Source of the DNA: Chitinophaga sancti
GTDB lineage: Bacteria > Bacteroidota > Bacteroidia > Chitinophagales > Chitinophagaceae
Direction: 5' to 3'
Length of the DNA: 64,000 nt
Assembly: GCF_034424315.1 (NCBI RefSeq)
Contig: NZ_CP139972.1
Span: forward strand, 8,357,769-8,421,768
Positions 8,141 to 17,188 of this stretch are shown piece by piece. A model generated the notes under the pieces. The model searched no databases, was not told where the DNA came from, and saw only the letters and a program-made list of their open reading frames with translations. Numbering within the stretch: position 1 is the stretch's first letter; each line of letters starts with the position of its first letter. Position numbers and translations under genes: made by a program.

Positions 8141-11100
8141 CTAAAATATCGCATTCATCCCCAATGTAAACGACCTGAAAAATGGATACTGATACCCGGT
8201 ATTCGCCGCCTGCTCCGGATCATAATACCTGATCTTCATCCTGTTAACCTCCCACAGATCCTGCCCTGAAAAATACACCCTCAAACTACTAACCAGGGGC
8301 TGTCCATGCGTAAACCTAAACGTATACCCCAGCTGCAAATTCTTCAATCGCACATACGCCGCATTCATCACCCAAAACGAGGACGGTGCCAGGTTCTGAC
8401 TATACCCATCATACAACCCCGGAAATGCCGCATACTGATTTTCCGGTGTCCAGTAATCCGTATGGATCTGCCACGGTTGTTGCCAGCCTTCCACAAACGG
8501 CATACTATACTTTGCCGGTATCATCACCTTCCGCTCCCCAATTCCCTGGAAAAACACAGAAAAATCTACTCCCTTATAAGAAAAGCCCGCATCAAATCCA
8601 TAAGAATACCTCGGCTGTGAACTACCCAGGTACACCAGGTCCCCATGATCCGCTTTCGTATAAGTACCCCCGTTAATAATTCCATCGTTATTCTGATCCA
8701 CATATTTCAAATCACCCGCCGCCGTTGCCGTACTCTGAAATGCATGGGCATTTACCTCGTCCATACTCCTGAAATACCCCTCACTCTTATATCCTAAGAT
8801 CGCATTGTAAGGCAATCCATCCAATCCCTTATTATTTCCGGCCAACCATGCCGTGTTTCCATCAGTACTCTGTATCTTATTCTGCCCGTCAAACAAATTC
8901 GCATTCACCCAATAACTAAATGCTCCCCGGTTATCTCTCCATCCCAGGTTCAACTCCCATCCCCATGAACGCATACTCCCTATAAAGAAAGAAGGATAGG
9001 CATAATTGTACGGAGGTAGTGTCTGTTCCGCTATTTGTATCCCTGGGTTATGCTTTACAAAATAATCCGCTGTAAATGTCAGCCTGCCCTTCAGGAAAGC
9101 CATGTCCAGTCCTGCATTGGTTGTATTAATCGTTTCCCAGTTATTATTACCCGGCATATACCTGTCGTTATAGTCCTCATTCAGTAAAGGATATGTCTGC
9201 GGATACATGAGCTGATCGCGATAGTTATAATCATTCAACCCGCCCCGCCAGTTGAAATTTCCCAGCAAGCCCCAGGATGCTCTCAGCTTAAACTCATCAA
9301 AGAATCGGAATGTATGCCCGAACCATTTCTCATTATTCAGGCGCCAGCCACCGGAAAATGAAGGGAAGATATGCTGACGCGTTATAGCCCCCATCCCGGT
9401 ACTGTTGTAGAACAACCGTGCTGCTACTACATTCGCTTCCAGCAGGTAACGATCATTGAAGTTATAATTCAGGCGTGTAAACAGAGAACCCTGTGAGCCG
9501 GAAGCCTTGAACCAACGCATCTCAGCATATTCCGGGTTATTGAAGGCAACATTAGCGATCTCATTATTTGTCACATTATAAAGTGAAGAGATCTTCTGAC
9601 GCTGATAATGACTTTCGTAGGCATAGCCCCCAAGTATATGAATAGTATTGAGTTTACCGGCAGGAATATCATAATCAGCAAGCAATTGCAGGCTGTGTTG
9701 AACTTCCAGCAGATCGCCTTTTTTGAGTGAATTGGGATCATTGATGCTGTTCACGTAACCATTACCGTTATAGTATCGGATGATTTGCTTGCCAAGACCA
9801 TCATAATAATGTGTGATCTGCGGACTATAGACTGCTTTCAGCGTCAAGCCTTTCACCGGGTTCTCCGCTTTCAGGCTAAATGTGGCATCTGCAAATGACG
9901 TTTGTTCGTCACGTTTACCACCATTCTGCAAAAGTGAAATCGGGTTATACCCGGCTGTGTAATTGCTTGTATTCGGCACGTAGGTAGGTAAGTATCCCGG
10001 TGCCTGGTACAGATAATTCAATAAACCATTGTATCCATCTACCCGATACCCCGGAGACTCCGTATGGCTTTTTGCATACTGCAGGCTTGTCTCCAGGCTG
10101 ATCATATCGCTGAATCGGTTATTGATATTGAATTGTACGTTGTTCCTGTTGGTATTGTCCGGCCCTGTCTTAAACAGACCCTGACGGGCAAATGTGCCTA
10201 ATGAAAGCAGGTATTGATGCGCTGAATTTCCACCACGTGCACTGACATTGAAATTGGAAACAGAGCTGTTCTGCCGGGTCACATTTTCCAGGGGATTGTT
10301 ATCATAATAATACTTGTAATCTCCGTTCAGATCCCGCACTGCACCAATAGAGGGATCTTTCATGTAGTTAATTTCCTGGTCTGACCACACAGGGGCCATA
10401 CCGGCATTGATCGCTGCTGTATTCTGCAAAGCTGCAGCCTGCCAGGAGTGCATGCGTTTGGGTAAGTTGATGGGGTGTTCCAGGCCAAAGAGGCTGTTGT
10501 ACTCTACGTTCGTCTTACCTGCTTTGCCTCTTTTGGTAGTTACGAGTACCACGCCACTGGCTCCCTGCGGGCTATAAATACTTGCGGCGGCAGCATCTTT
10601 CAGCACGGAAACGGATTCAATATCGTTGGGATTGAGTAATGCTATAGAGCCGGGGGCGCCATCTACAAGTACAAGGGGATCGCTGTTATTACCGGAGGAG
10701 AGGCCACGGATCTGCAGGTTAAATCCTTCCTTACCTGGTTGGCCATTGAGGCGGGTTACCAGTAAACCGGGAGCCGTACCCTGTAAGGCGGCCATCACGT
10801 TCGTCACCGGGCGGCTTTTCAGCCGGCGGCCTTCAATTTTGGTAATGGCTCCGTTGATGTTGGCCCTTGTCTGGATACCATAACCAATGATGACGAGGTC
10901 ATTCAGAATTTTGGTATCACCTATCAGCAGTATGTCGAGGTTTCTTCTTTGTTTGAGCGGAATTTCCTGTCCTTCGTACCCGATCAGGGAAATCTGTAAT
11001 ACGGCATCTCCATTATTTACGGTTAATTTGAAGTGGCCGGTTTCGTTGGTACTGGCGCCATTGCGGGTACCTTTTTCCCGGATGGAAACCCCGGCCAGCG

Positions 11101-11551
11101 GCTTTTCGCCGTCGGAGATCACCCCTGATATGGTGAATATTTCCGGTTCGGGTTTGACGGGAATCTTGGGCACCCCACTTACGGGAGCGGATTGCAGGAT
11201 CGGGAATACGATGATCTGGCTGTTCCTGACCTCAAAAGTGTTCCTGGTACCGGAAAATAACTGTTGCAGCACATTCGTCAATGGCTGGTGATTAGCAACA
11301 ATAGAAACGCTCCTGGAATTTTCTATGACGGTGGAGGAAATGGCGAAGGTGAGGCCGGTCTGTTTTTCGATGAGGCGTAATACCTGTCGGAGGGGGGTGC
11401 GGTATACTTTCAGGGTGACATGAATGGTGTCTGCATCCTGGGCCTTCACTTGCGGGCATGCCAAAAGAAGCCCTATACATGCACAAAAAAGTGCTATGTA
11501 ACAGCGCTTATAAAAAGCGGCCTTCCGAAGTGCCATATGAGTTTCCTGCAT
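8141..11551 (-). CDS. SusC/RagA-type TonB-dependent outer membrane protein with STN domain
   Basis: 1136 residues. Order: signal peptide (to about residue 37, ...PQVKAQ); STN (secretin/TonB short N-terminal) domain at about 45-115; a carboxypeptidase-regulatory-like beta-sandwich (ISGVISDGEKPLAGVSIREKGT) at about 140-210; a TonB plug (NVMAALQGTAPGLLVTR, IRGLSSGNNSDPLVLVDGAPG) to about 345; and a C-terminal beta-barrel ending SFTLGMNAIF. SusC proteins import glycans or peptides across the outer membrane with a SusD lid. The STN domain and the FecR/sigma genes upstream indicate surface signalling through the receptor. No susD follows: the next gene is pyrB, in the opposite direction. The start may be the ATG at 11536 (MALRKAAF), which gives a tidier signal peptide. 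The substrate is unknown. Confidence 0.93.
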   Translation of the reverse strand: MQETHMALRKAAFYKRCYIALFCACIGLLLACPQVKAQDADTIHVTLKVYRTPLRQVLRLIEKQTGLTFAISSTVIENSRSVSIVANHQPLTNVLQQLFSGTRNTFEVRNSQIIVFPILQSAPVSGVPKIPVKPEPEIFTISGVISDGEKPLAGVSIREKGTRNGASTNETGHFKLTVNNGDAVLQISLIGYEGQEIPLKQRRNLDILLIGDTKILNDLVIIGYGIQTRANINGAITKIEGRRLKSRPVTNVMAALQGTAPGLLVTRLNGQPGKEGFNLQIRGLSSGNNSDPLVLVDGAPGSIALLNPNDIESVSVLKDAAAASIYSPQGASGVVLVTTKRGKAGKTNVEYNSLFGLEHPINLPKRMHSWQAAALQNTAAINAGMAPVWSDQEINYMKDPSIGAVRDLNGDYKYYYDNNPLENVTRQNSSVSNFNVSARGGNSAHQYLLSLGTFARQGLFKTGPDNTNRNNVQFNINNRFSDMISLETSLQYAKSHTESPGYRVDGYNGLLNYLYQAPGYLPTYVPNTSNYTAGYNPISLLQNGGKRDEQTSFADATFSLKAENPVKGLTLKAVYSPQITHYYDGLGKQIIRYYNGNGYVNSINDPNSLKKGDLLEVQHSLQLLADYDIPAGKLNTIHILGGYAYESHYQRQKISSLYNVTNNEIANVAFNNPEYAEMRWFKASGSQGSLFTRLNYNFNDRYLLEANVVAARLFYNSTGMGAITRQHIFPSFSGGWRLNNEKWFGHTFRFFDEFKLRASWGLLGNFNWRGGLNDYNYRDQLMYPQTYPLLNEDYNDRYMPGNNNWETINTTNAGLDMAFLKGRLTFTADYFVKHNPGIQIAEQTLPPYNYAYPSFFIGSMRSWGWELNLGWRDNRGAFSYWVNANLFDGQNKIQSTDGNTAWLAGNNKGLDGLPYNAILGYKSEGYFRSMDEVNAHAFQSTATAAGDLKYVDQNNDGIINGGTYTKADHGDLVYLGSSQPRYSYGFDAGFSYKGVDFSVFFQGIGERKVMIPAKYSMPFVEGWQQPWQIHTDYWTPENQYAAFPGLYDGYSQNLAPSSFWVMNAAYVRLKNLQLGYTFRFTHGQPLVSSLRVYFSGQDLWEVNRMKIRYYDPEQAANTGYQYPFFRSFTLGMNAIF

Positions 11552-11568
11552 TTTTTCTCCGGAAGTAC

Positions 11569-12579
11569 TTAATAAATTTCTACGAGGCTATCTTTCTGAA
11601 TGGTATGTACCTGCAGTGTTTTTGACAGGATGTCCAGTACTTCAGAAAGGGATTCCTTATGGAAGGTTGCAATCAGCTTTTTATCGGCCACCGCATCACC
11701 TTTCAGTACGATATGTACTTTGTAATAATCTTCGAGTATATCAGCTACTTCAGACAATGGGGCATCGTCGAAGGTCAGCTGACCAGTTTTCCATGCGATG
11801 GGATTATTATTTCTATGATGACGGGTCGTGATGCTTTCTGCGGCAAGGAGCATATCTGCTTCCTGGCCGGGTGTGAGGATTACTGATTGGTGCTTGTTTT
11901 TGTAAATCGCTCTTACTTTACCGCTCTGTACGAAGACTTTTACTCCCTGTTTGGTTTCTTTTACATCGAAGGAGGTACCGAGTACTTCAATGTCCACATT
12001 TTTCAGGTGAACGGTGAATGGTTTTTCAGGCATATGCCTGACGTCTACAAATACTTCTCCCTGCTGTACATATACTTCGCGGGTATCGCCTTTGAAGTGG
12101 CGGGGATATTTGACAGAGGTATGTGCATTCAGATAGAGCCTGGTACCATCTGGTAACAGGAGACTATCTTTATTTTGTGCAGTTTGTTGGGTCGTATACA
12201 TTGGCTGACGAACCAGGAGGTAAGTTCCTGCCATCAGGAGCACAGAAGCGGCTGCTGCCCACCAGTAACGGTGAATAGGTTTCCGCGTCTGAATAATAGG
12301 AGTTGAGGTGGATGTGGCAGGAGAGAGGGGGCTGTCGCCGGAGAGGATCTCTTCCGTGGCGAACAGGGTTTCCAGTCTTTGCCATTGTTGCGTAGTATTG
12401 TAGGTCGCTGCTGATGGTATCAGGTCGTCACCTTGCCATAAGGCTTTGGTTTCGAGAAAGATATCCAAATTGGCAGCATCCTGTTGCAACCATTCATCCA
12501 GTGAACGTTTGTGCTCCTCATTTCCTGGTTCTTCCAGGTAGTGGATAACGACATCGATATCAGGTTGCTGTAGTTTCAT
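11569..12579 (-). CDS. FecR-family anti-sigma / signal transducer
   Basis: 336 residues: an N-terminal cytoplasmic sigma-binding region (1-90), one transmembrane helix at about 108-125 (YWWAAAASVLLMAGTYLLV), a periplasmic FecR domain (LLLPDGTRLYLNAHTSVKYP, QGEVFVDV, GTSFDVK) and a C-terminal DUF4974 secretin-like domain (TFDDAPLSEVADILEDYYKVHI). Such proteins hold the adjacent ECF sigma factor until the outer-membrane receptor signals through its STN domain. The order sigma, fecR, susC, with 102 and 17 bp gaps, fits this relay. No break or missing domain is seen. Confidence 0.94.
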   Translation of the reverse strand: MKLQQPDIDVVIHYLEEPGNEEHKRSLDEWLQQDAANLDIFLETKALWQGDDLIPSAATYNTTQQWQRLETLFATEEILSGDSPLSPATSTSTPIIQTRKPIHRYWWAAAASVLLMAGTYLLVRQPMYTTQQTAQNKDSLLLPDGTRLYLNAHTSVKYPRHFKGDTREVYVQQGEVFVDVRHMPEKPFTVHLKNVDIEVLGTSFDVKETKQGVKVFVQSGKVRAIYKNKHQSVILTPGQEADMLLAAESITTRHHRNNNPIAWKTGQLTFDDAPLSEVADILEDYYKVHIVLKGDAVADKKLIATFHKESLSEVLDILSKTLQVHTIQKDSLVEIY

Positions 12580-12681
12580 CTCTTACTATTAATACAATCA
12601 AAAATAAACTTACCATTAGTTCCCGGGGAAAATTTTTAACATTTTCCTGGACATCTATATATATTATATATGTATGCCCCT

Positions 12682-13224
12682 CTACTGCTGATTAAGCAGA
12701 CCCAACCTGATTTTTTTGAGTGCGGTGGTAAGGTGTGTGTATACTGTATTGATGGAAATATTTAACTGTGCCGAAATTTCTGCGGGCGACAATCCTTTTA
12801 TACGGCTCATCTCAAACACCCTCCTGCATTGTTCAGGCAGTTTTTCTAAAATGGAGAGATACTGGGCTTCCAGTTCTTTATGTTCCAGCAGGAGGTGCTC
12901 AATAGTGCCGGGTTCCTGTGTTTGTTGTTGTTCTTTGGCGTAAGCCTGCTGCCTTTGGGTCTTTTTAATACGGTTGAGGCAGGTGTTCACTGTGGCGCGG
13001 GCCAGGTAGTGCTGGATGGGTGCACGCTCGTCCAGGTTTTCGGCGGTTCGCCACAGGTTTAGGAATACATCCTGCACAATATCCTGCGCTTCTTCCTGAT
13101 CCTTCAGGTAGCGCAAGGCAATGCTGAACATGGATGGCGAAAACTGATTGAATATAATTTCAAATATTTGTTTATCCCTGTTCCGGACCCCGGTGACTAT
13201 ATCTGTATTGTTGAGCGGCAGCAT
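12682..13224 (-). CDS. ECF RNA polymerase sigma factor
   Basis: 180 residues with sigma region 2 (FNQFSPSMFSIALRYLKDQEEAQDIVQDVFLNLW) and region 4 (LPEQCRRVFEMSRIKGLSPAEISAQLNISINTVYTHLTTALKKI), separated by a Gln-rich linker. It lacks region 3, as ECF factors do. It should direct transcription of the fecR-susC unit and possibly itself, under control of the FecR protein encoded next. The ATG at 13224 lies just after a long gene-free stretch. Confidence 0.93.
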   Translation of the reverse strand: MLPLNNTDIVTGVRNRDKQIFEIIFNQFSPSMFSIALRYLKDQEEAQDIVQDVFLNLWRTAENLDERAPIQHYLARATVNTCLNRIKKTQRQQAYAKEQQQTQEPGTIEHLLLEHKELEAQYLSILEKLPEQCRRVFEMSRIKGLSPAEISAQLNISINTVYTHLTTALKKIRLGLLNQQ

Positions 13225-13569
13225 CCTGTAACTATCTTTTCATTCCATTTTTAAAAATCTAAAGTCGGCTTTCAAAAACAGAATATAGCAAAATTATGCT
13301 TATTCTATCAATTATCCGGCTAATTGGCTGGGTAGCAGCCGGGCCAAAAAAAGTAAATAAATATTTTATACTTGGGAAATAGCCACCATGGCTAGTCTTT
13401 GGCTTAAAGCGCCCTTTTTTTTAAAAAAAAGACAAGTTTTTTTAAAATGGACTAATGGTAAAGATAATAACGGTTGTATTATATATGTAGACAGTGAATA
13501 AGAAGCCGGCATTTAGCAGGCGCCTGCTAAAAATATTGAAAGAGTAACCATTCTTTATTTTAGGAAAAA
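13225..13569. other. gene-free stretch with a perfect palindrome
   Basis: No convincing gene. A/T-rich, with homopolymer tracts around 13418-13444. It contains a perfect 20-bp palindrome at 13512-13531 (half-site TTTAGCAGGC) and, at 13536-13563, a TTG-N17-TATTTTAG sequence that could serve as promoter for the RNA that follows (one mismatch in the -7 box). The leader of the sigma gene occupies the left end. Confidence 0.6.
13512..13531. repeat. perfect 20-bp palindrome
   Basis: TTTAGCAGGC followed directly by its reverse complement, with no spacer and no T run beyond it. This suits a protein-binding operator better than a terminator. It lies about 40-60 bp upstream of the candidate structured RNA. 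Confidence 0.6.
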
Positions 13570-13880
13570 CAGAGTGGTATTGACAAATTGGGGAGTTGAC
13601 CACTGCCTGAGGGCAAGCGGTCGTTTGGAAGGCATGGATTTGCCAGTGACCTAAGAGCCATCCTTATATATAATATATATAAAGGTGTATAGTCAAACCA
13701 CAGAAACCTGCAAAAGGCGGGTGCCTATACCTTAGATTATTACCAGAGGTCATTATATATGATGCAATAAGGGCAGTTTAAGCTCCCTTTGAGCACTCTG
13801 AAAACTTACAACTCCTAAGCATGATAGGAAAGTTGAGACCTGTAACAACCGGCCGGCTCTTTTGGGCCGGTTTATTTTTT
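13570..13880 (+). ncRNA. candidate structured non-coding RNA, class unknown
   Basis: About 300 nt with no ORF, dense complementarity and a textbook terminator at the end (AACCGGCC 13847-13854 with GGCCGGTT 13865-13872, then a T run). Local stems: 13598-13622; 13629-13637 with 13658-13665; 13682-13692 with 13725-13733, holding an inner CCTGC/GCGGG; 13769-13773 with 13785-13789; and 13809-13817 with 13825-13835. Two long-range perfect 7-bp pairings cross each other: 13570-13576 with 13794-13800, and 13592-13598 with 13809-13815. That is a pseudoknot, or two alternative folds. Several AAGG/CCTT segments also compete. It lacks the hallmark sequences of RNase P, tmRNA and SRP RNA. A 6S-like RNA or a new class is possible. 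The boundaries are inferred. Confidence 0.6.
13847..13880 (+). terminator. terminator ending the candidate RNA
   Basis: AACCGGCC, a 10-nt loop, GGCCGGTT, then TATTTTTTTAT. It lies 220 bp upstream of the next gene, so it ends the RNA and does not attenuate an adjacent coding region. Confidence 0.88.
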
Positions 13881-14099
13881 TATCTATTTTGCTAAAGGTA
13901 AAGATACCATACCCCCCGCTACGCTTGCCAATTTTAACGGGCGGGTATTTGGCCTCCTGATAACCTTCTATTTACAAACTGGATCCGTTCATTTTAGGGG
14001 TACGACTCTGAGATGAGCGGATTTTTCATTACGTTATTTTTTGCGCTACCCCGAACAAGGCAAAAATATTTAACCCCAAAAACGCTGTAAATTCGCAGC

Positions 14100-14429
14100 A
14101 TGCGTACCGTTATCTTTCTCATTATCTCCAACACATTCATGACCTTCGCATGGTATGGTCATCTTAAATTCACAAATGTTGCACTCTGGAAAGTCATCCT
14201 CATCAGCTGGGGGATTGCCTTCTTTGAGTATTGCTTTCAGGTGCCGGCCAACCGTCTGGGCGAGCAGGAAGGCTTCTCCGGCTTTCAGCTCAAAACTATC
14301 CAGGAAGTCATTACACTCTCTGTATTTGCCGTTTTTGCAATCTTTTACCTGAAAGAACCCATCAGGTGGAACTACCTGGTGTCCTTTGCCCTGATTCTGG
14401 GGGCGGTGTACTTTATGTTTAAAAAATAA
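14100..14429 (+). CDS. DMT-superfamily DUF486 small membrane protein
   Basis: 109 residues, four predicted transmembrane helices, with the DUF486 hallmarks TFAWYGHLKF and SWGIAFFEYCFQVPANRLG. DUF486 belongs to the drug/metabolite transporter superfamily and is half the size of two-repeat transporters, so it may work as a dimer like EmrE-type proteins. No substrate is known. The gene stands alone, 220 bp after an RNA terminator and just before an inverted-repeat element at 14461. Confidence 0.88.
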   Translation: MRTVIFLIISNTFMTFAWYGHLKFTNVALWKVILISWGIAFFEYCFQVPANRLGEQEGFSGFQLKTIQEVITLSVFAVFAIFYLKEPIRWNYLVSFALILGAVYFMFKK

Positions 14430-14460
14430 TCGGTCCGGATATAGGAAATACCGGGATGGG

Positions 14461-14585
14461 CCTATTAGATAAGTATGCCAACCCTAAACTTCAAGTACAC
14501 TAGTATATCACCTCATTATCCCTTGGATATTGAAGTGATATACTAGTGACCATTTTGTGTACTTCTGGAGAACTTATCTAATAGG
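14461..14585. repeat. nested inverted repeat, MITE-like or long hairpin
   Basis: Outer arms of 14 bp pair perfectly (CCTATTAGATAAGT, 14461-14474, with 14572-14585). Inside them, CACTAGTATATCAC (14498-14511) pairs perfectly with 14535-14548, AAGTAC (14493-14498) with GTACTT (14559-14564), and at the tip TATCC (14517-14521) with GGATA (14525-14529). The whole 125 bp folds into one long hairpin with asymmetric internal loops. No target-site duplication is evident and no transposase is near. It could be a miniature transposon remnant or an RNA hairpin. Confidence 0.7.
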
Positions 14586-14709
14586 TATTCAACAGGTATC
14601 TTCTTCCCGCCTTTCTCATAAGATTCCGATCCCCATTTCCTTTTATCACATTTTCCTCAACACCTTCTTATAATTCCTATTTTTGAGCCTGTTTAAATCC
14701 TCGAAAGAA

Positions 14710-17187
14710 ATGGTAAAGAGCATCTGTTTAGCATTCGCAACAGGCATGCTGGCGGCCATCACGGCTATGGGTCAACCCTCGCCCGTAAACAATTCTGCCA
14801 ACATTGCCCTGAAGTTGAAAAAGTTGGATACGCTGGGAAGTGTTTTATATATGGCCGCTCATCCTGATGATGAAAATACCCGCCTGCTTGGCTACCTGGC
14901 AAATGAAAAATTATATCGTACCGGCTACCTCTCCCTGACCCGTGGCGATGGCGGACAAAACCTGATCGGCAATGAACAGGGCGAACTCCTTGGCCTGATC
15001 CGTACCCAGGAACTCCTCGCTGCCCGTCGTTTGGATGGGGCTGAACAATTCTTTACCCGTGCGCTGGACTTCGGTTTTTCCAAGAACCCAGCCGAGACAT
15101 TCACCATCTGGAACCGTGAACAGATCCTCGCCGATGCCGTATGGATCATCCGTAAATTCCAGCCCGATGTCATCGTATGCCGCTTCCCTGCAGATAGCCG
15201 CGCTGGTCATGGTCACCATACCGCCTCCGCGATGATTGCAGCCGAAGCATTCGATGCTGCCGCTGATCCTAACCGATTTCCCGATCAGTTAAAATATGTG
15301 AAGCCCTGGAAGGTGAAACGCCTGCTCTGGAACACCTTTAATTTCGGTAGTGTAAATACCACCAGCGAAGACCAGTTCAAACTCGACGTAGGTGCTTTCA
15401 ATTACCTGCTTGGTAAGGGCTATGGCGAAATTGCTGCCGAAAGCCGCTCCCAGCACAAGAGCCAGGGATTTGGTGTGCCAGCTGCCCGTGGTAGCTCCCT
15501 GGAATACTTCACTACTATCAAAGGCGATACCCCGCAGAAAAGCCTGCTGGATGGTATCAATACTACCTGGTCTCGTATCGAAGGTGGTAAAGCTATTGGT
15601 GAAATGATCGACAAGGCGAGGGCGGCCTATAAACTGGAAGATCCTGCTGCTACCGTGCCTGACCTGCTAAAAATCAGGAAGGCGATCAAGGCACTCCCTG
15701 ATGGTTACTGGCGCAACCAGAAACTACAGGAAACCGAACAGCTCATTCTTGCATGCGCCGGTATCTGGGCAGAAGCTTACAGTAATAGTGAAGTTGTGGT
15801 GCCTGGCCAGCCAATGCCGGGCAGCGTACAGCTGATCTGCAACAGCAATATCCCCGTACAGATCCAGTCACTGAGTTTCGGTAGTAAGGATACCAGCTTC
15901 GCTCAAAACAAACTGGACTTCAACCAGCTGAAAAATATTCCGATCACCCTACAGGTGCCTGACAACACGCCTGTTTCAGAACCCTACTGGCTGCGTGCAC
16001 CACATACCGTTGGTGAATACGCCATCCAGGATCCACTGCTGGTAGGGCATCCGGAAAACATTCCGGGTATTCAGGCGGCTATCCGTTTAACAATCAACGG
16101 TGAGGAACTGACGATCACCCGCCCGGTGCAATTCAAACATACTGACCCTGTGAAAGGAGAAGTATATGCGCCACTTATTATCGCACCTCCTGTAGTGGCG
16201 AACCTGGCGAATAGCGTTTTTGTTTTTACCAGTACTGCGGCACAAGCCGTACAGGTGAAGCTGCACAACATGGGCAATGCCACCAATGGCAAAGTGAGAC
16301 TGCAACTGCCCGCCGGATTCTCCTGCCAGGAAGCATCCCTTCCTTTTGAACTCACGACCAGAGGGGATGAAGCGACTTTGCTATTTCATATTGCCCCTGA
16401 GAAAGTAGCCGGCAGCAACCGCACCGATACCTTTAAAGTGATCATTGAAGACGGAGGCCATTCCTATGCACAGGGCATCCAGACGATCAGTTATGATCAT
16501 ATTCCGACGATTACTCTATTCCCTGATGCAGCTGGTCGTCTCGTAACGGTAGACCTGCAACACAATGGCCGTAAACTTGGATATATTGATGGTGCGGGAG
16601 ACCTGGTGGCTCCTAGTTTGCAGCAGGTAGGTTATGAAGTGACTCACCTGACCGAAAAAGATATTATGAACGGAGACCTGAGCCAGTACGATGCAATCAT
16701 CACGGGTATAAGGGCCTATAATATTAATCCACGTATTAAATACTGGCAGCCGCGCCTGCTGGAGTATGTGAAGAATGGAGGTACCCTGCTGGTACAGTAT
16801 AACGTGAACGGGCCTTTACAGATCACTGATTTGGGGCCTTATCCGTTTTCATTGAGCCGTGACCGTGTGACGGATGAAAAAGCGGAAGTTTCTTTCCTGC
16901 GTCCGGATGATGTGATCATGAACTATCCGAATAAGATCACTCAGCATGACTTTGATGGATGGATCCAGGAGCGCGGCCTGTACTTTACGACAAACGCAGA
17001 TGCGAAGTATCAGTCGCTTTTCTCTATGCATGACAAGGAAGAGGCGCCATTACAGGGATCTACGATTGTAGCAACGTATGGTAAGGGCAGGTATGTATAT
17101 ACTTCACTGGCTTTCTTCAGGGAATTGCCTGCAGGGGTGCCTGGGGCGTACCGCATATTTGTAAACCTGATTTCAACGAAGAAGTAA
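14710..17187 (+). CDS. secreted PIG-L family deacetylase
   Basis: A zinc-dependent N-acetylglucosaminyl-type deacetylase domain fused to a large C-terminal part, 825 residues. The metal-binding AAHPDDE motif (residues 45-51) and the distal GHGHHTAS motif are intact, with RGDGGQN between them. The C-terminal half holds a beta-sandwich-like region and a segment resembling the glutamine-amidotransferase-like fold (YDAIITGIRAYN, GGTLLVQYN). I chose the ATG at 14710, not a TTG at 14683, because it begins a clean signal peptide (MVKSICLAFATGMLAAITAMG). It probably deacetylates an extracellular or periplasmic sugar derivative. Two tiny membrane proteins and a symporter follow on the same strand, which suggests uptake of the product. 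Confidence 0.9.
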   Translation: MVKSICLAFATGMLAAITAMGQPSPVNNSANIALKLKKLDTLGSVLYMAAHPDDENTRLLGYLANEKLYRTGYLSLTRGDGGQNLIGNEQGELLGLIRTQELLAARRLDGAEQFFTRALDFGFSKNPAETFTIWNREQILADAVWIIRKFQPDVIVCRFPADSRAGHGHHTASAMIAAEAFDAAADPNRFPDQLKYVKPWKVKRLLWNTFNFGSVNTTSEDQFKLDVGAFNYLLGKGYGEIAAESRSQHKSQGFGVPAARGSSLEYFTTIKGDTPQKSLLDGINTTWSRIEGGKAIGEMIDKARAAYKLEDPAATVPDLLKIRKAIKALPDGYWRNQKLQETEQLILACAGIWAEAYSNSEVVVPGQPMPGSVQLICNSNIPVQIQSLSFGSKDTSFAQNKLDFNQLKNIPITLQVPDNTPVSEPYWLRAPHTVGEYAIQDPLLVGHPENIPGIQAAIRLTINGEELTITRPVQFKHTDPVKGEVYAPLIIAPPVVANLANSVFVFTSTAAQAVQVKLHNMGNATNGKVRLQLPAGFSCQEASLPFELTTRGDEATLLFHIAPEKVAGSNRTDTFKVIIEDGGHSYAQGIQTISYDHIPTITLFPDAAGRLVTVDLQHNGRKLGYIDGAGDLVAPSLQQVGYEVTHLTEKDIMNGDLSQYDAIITGIRAYNINPRIKYWQPRLLEYVKNGGTLLVQYNVNGPLQITDLGPYPFSLSRDRVTDEKAEVSFLRPDDVIMNYPNKITQHDFDGWIQERGLYFTTNADAKYQSLFSMHDKEEAPLQGSTIVATYGKGRYVYTSLAFFRELPAGVPGAYRIFVNLISTKK

Positions 17188-17188
17188 A

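Noticed and set aside
13388..13501. 37-codon frame starting MASLWLKAPFF
   Set aside because: Runs through homopolymer A and T tracts, no ribosome-binding or operon context, no conserved motif visible.
13690..13711. AGTCA...ACCTGC segment resembling part of a B12 box
   Set aside because: The rest of a cobalamin riboswitch core is missing, and the RNA ends in a terminator far from the next gene, which encodes no cobalamin-related protein.
13570..13880. RNase P, tmRNA or SRP RNA as identity of the structured RNA
   Set aside because: Lacks the RNase P GAGGAAAGUCC core, a tmRNA tag frame and CCA end, and the SRP GGAAGCAGCC-type loop; 6S RNA could be neither confirmed nor excluded.
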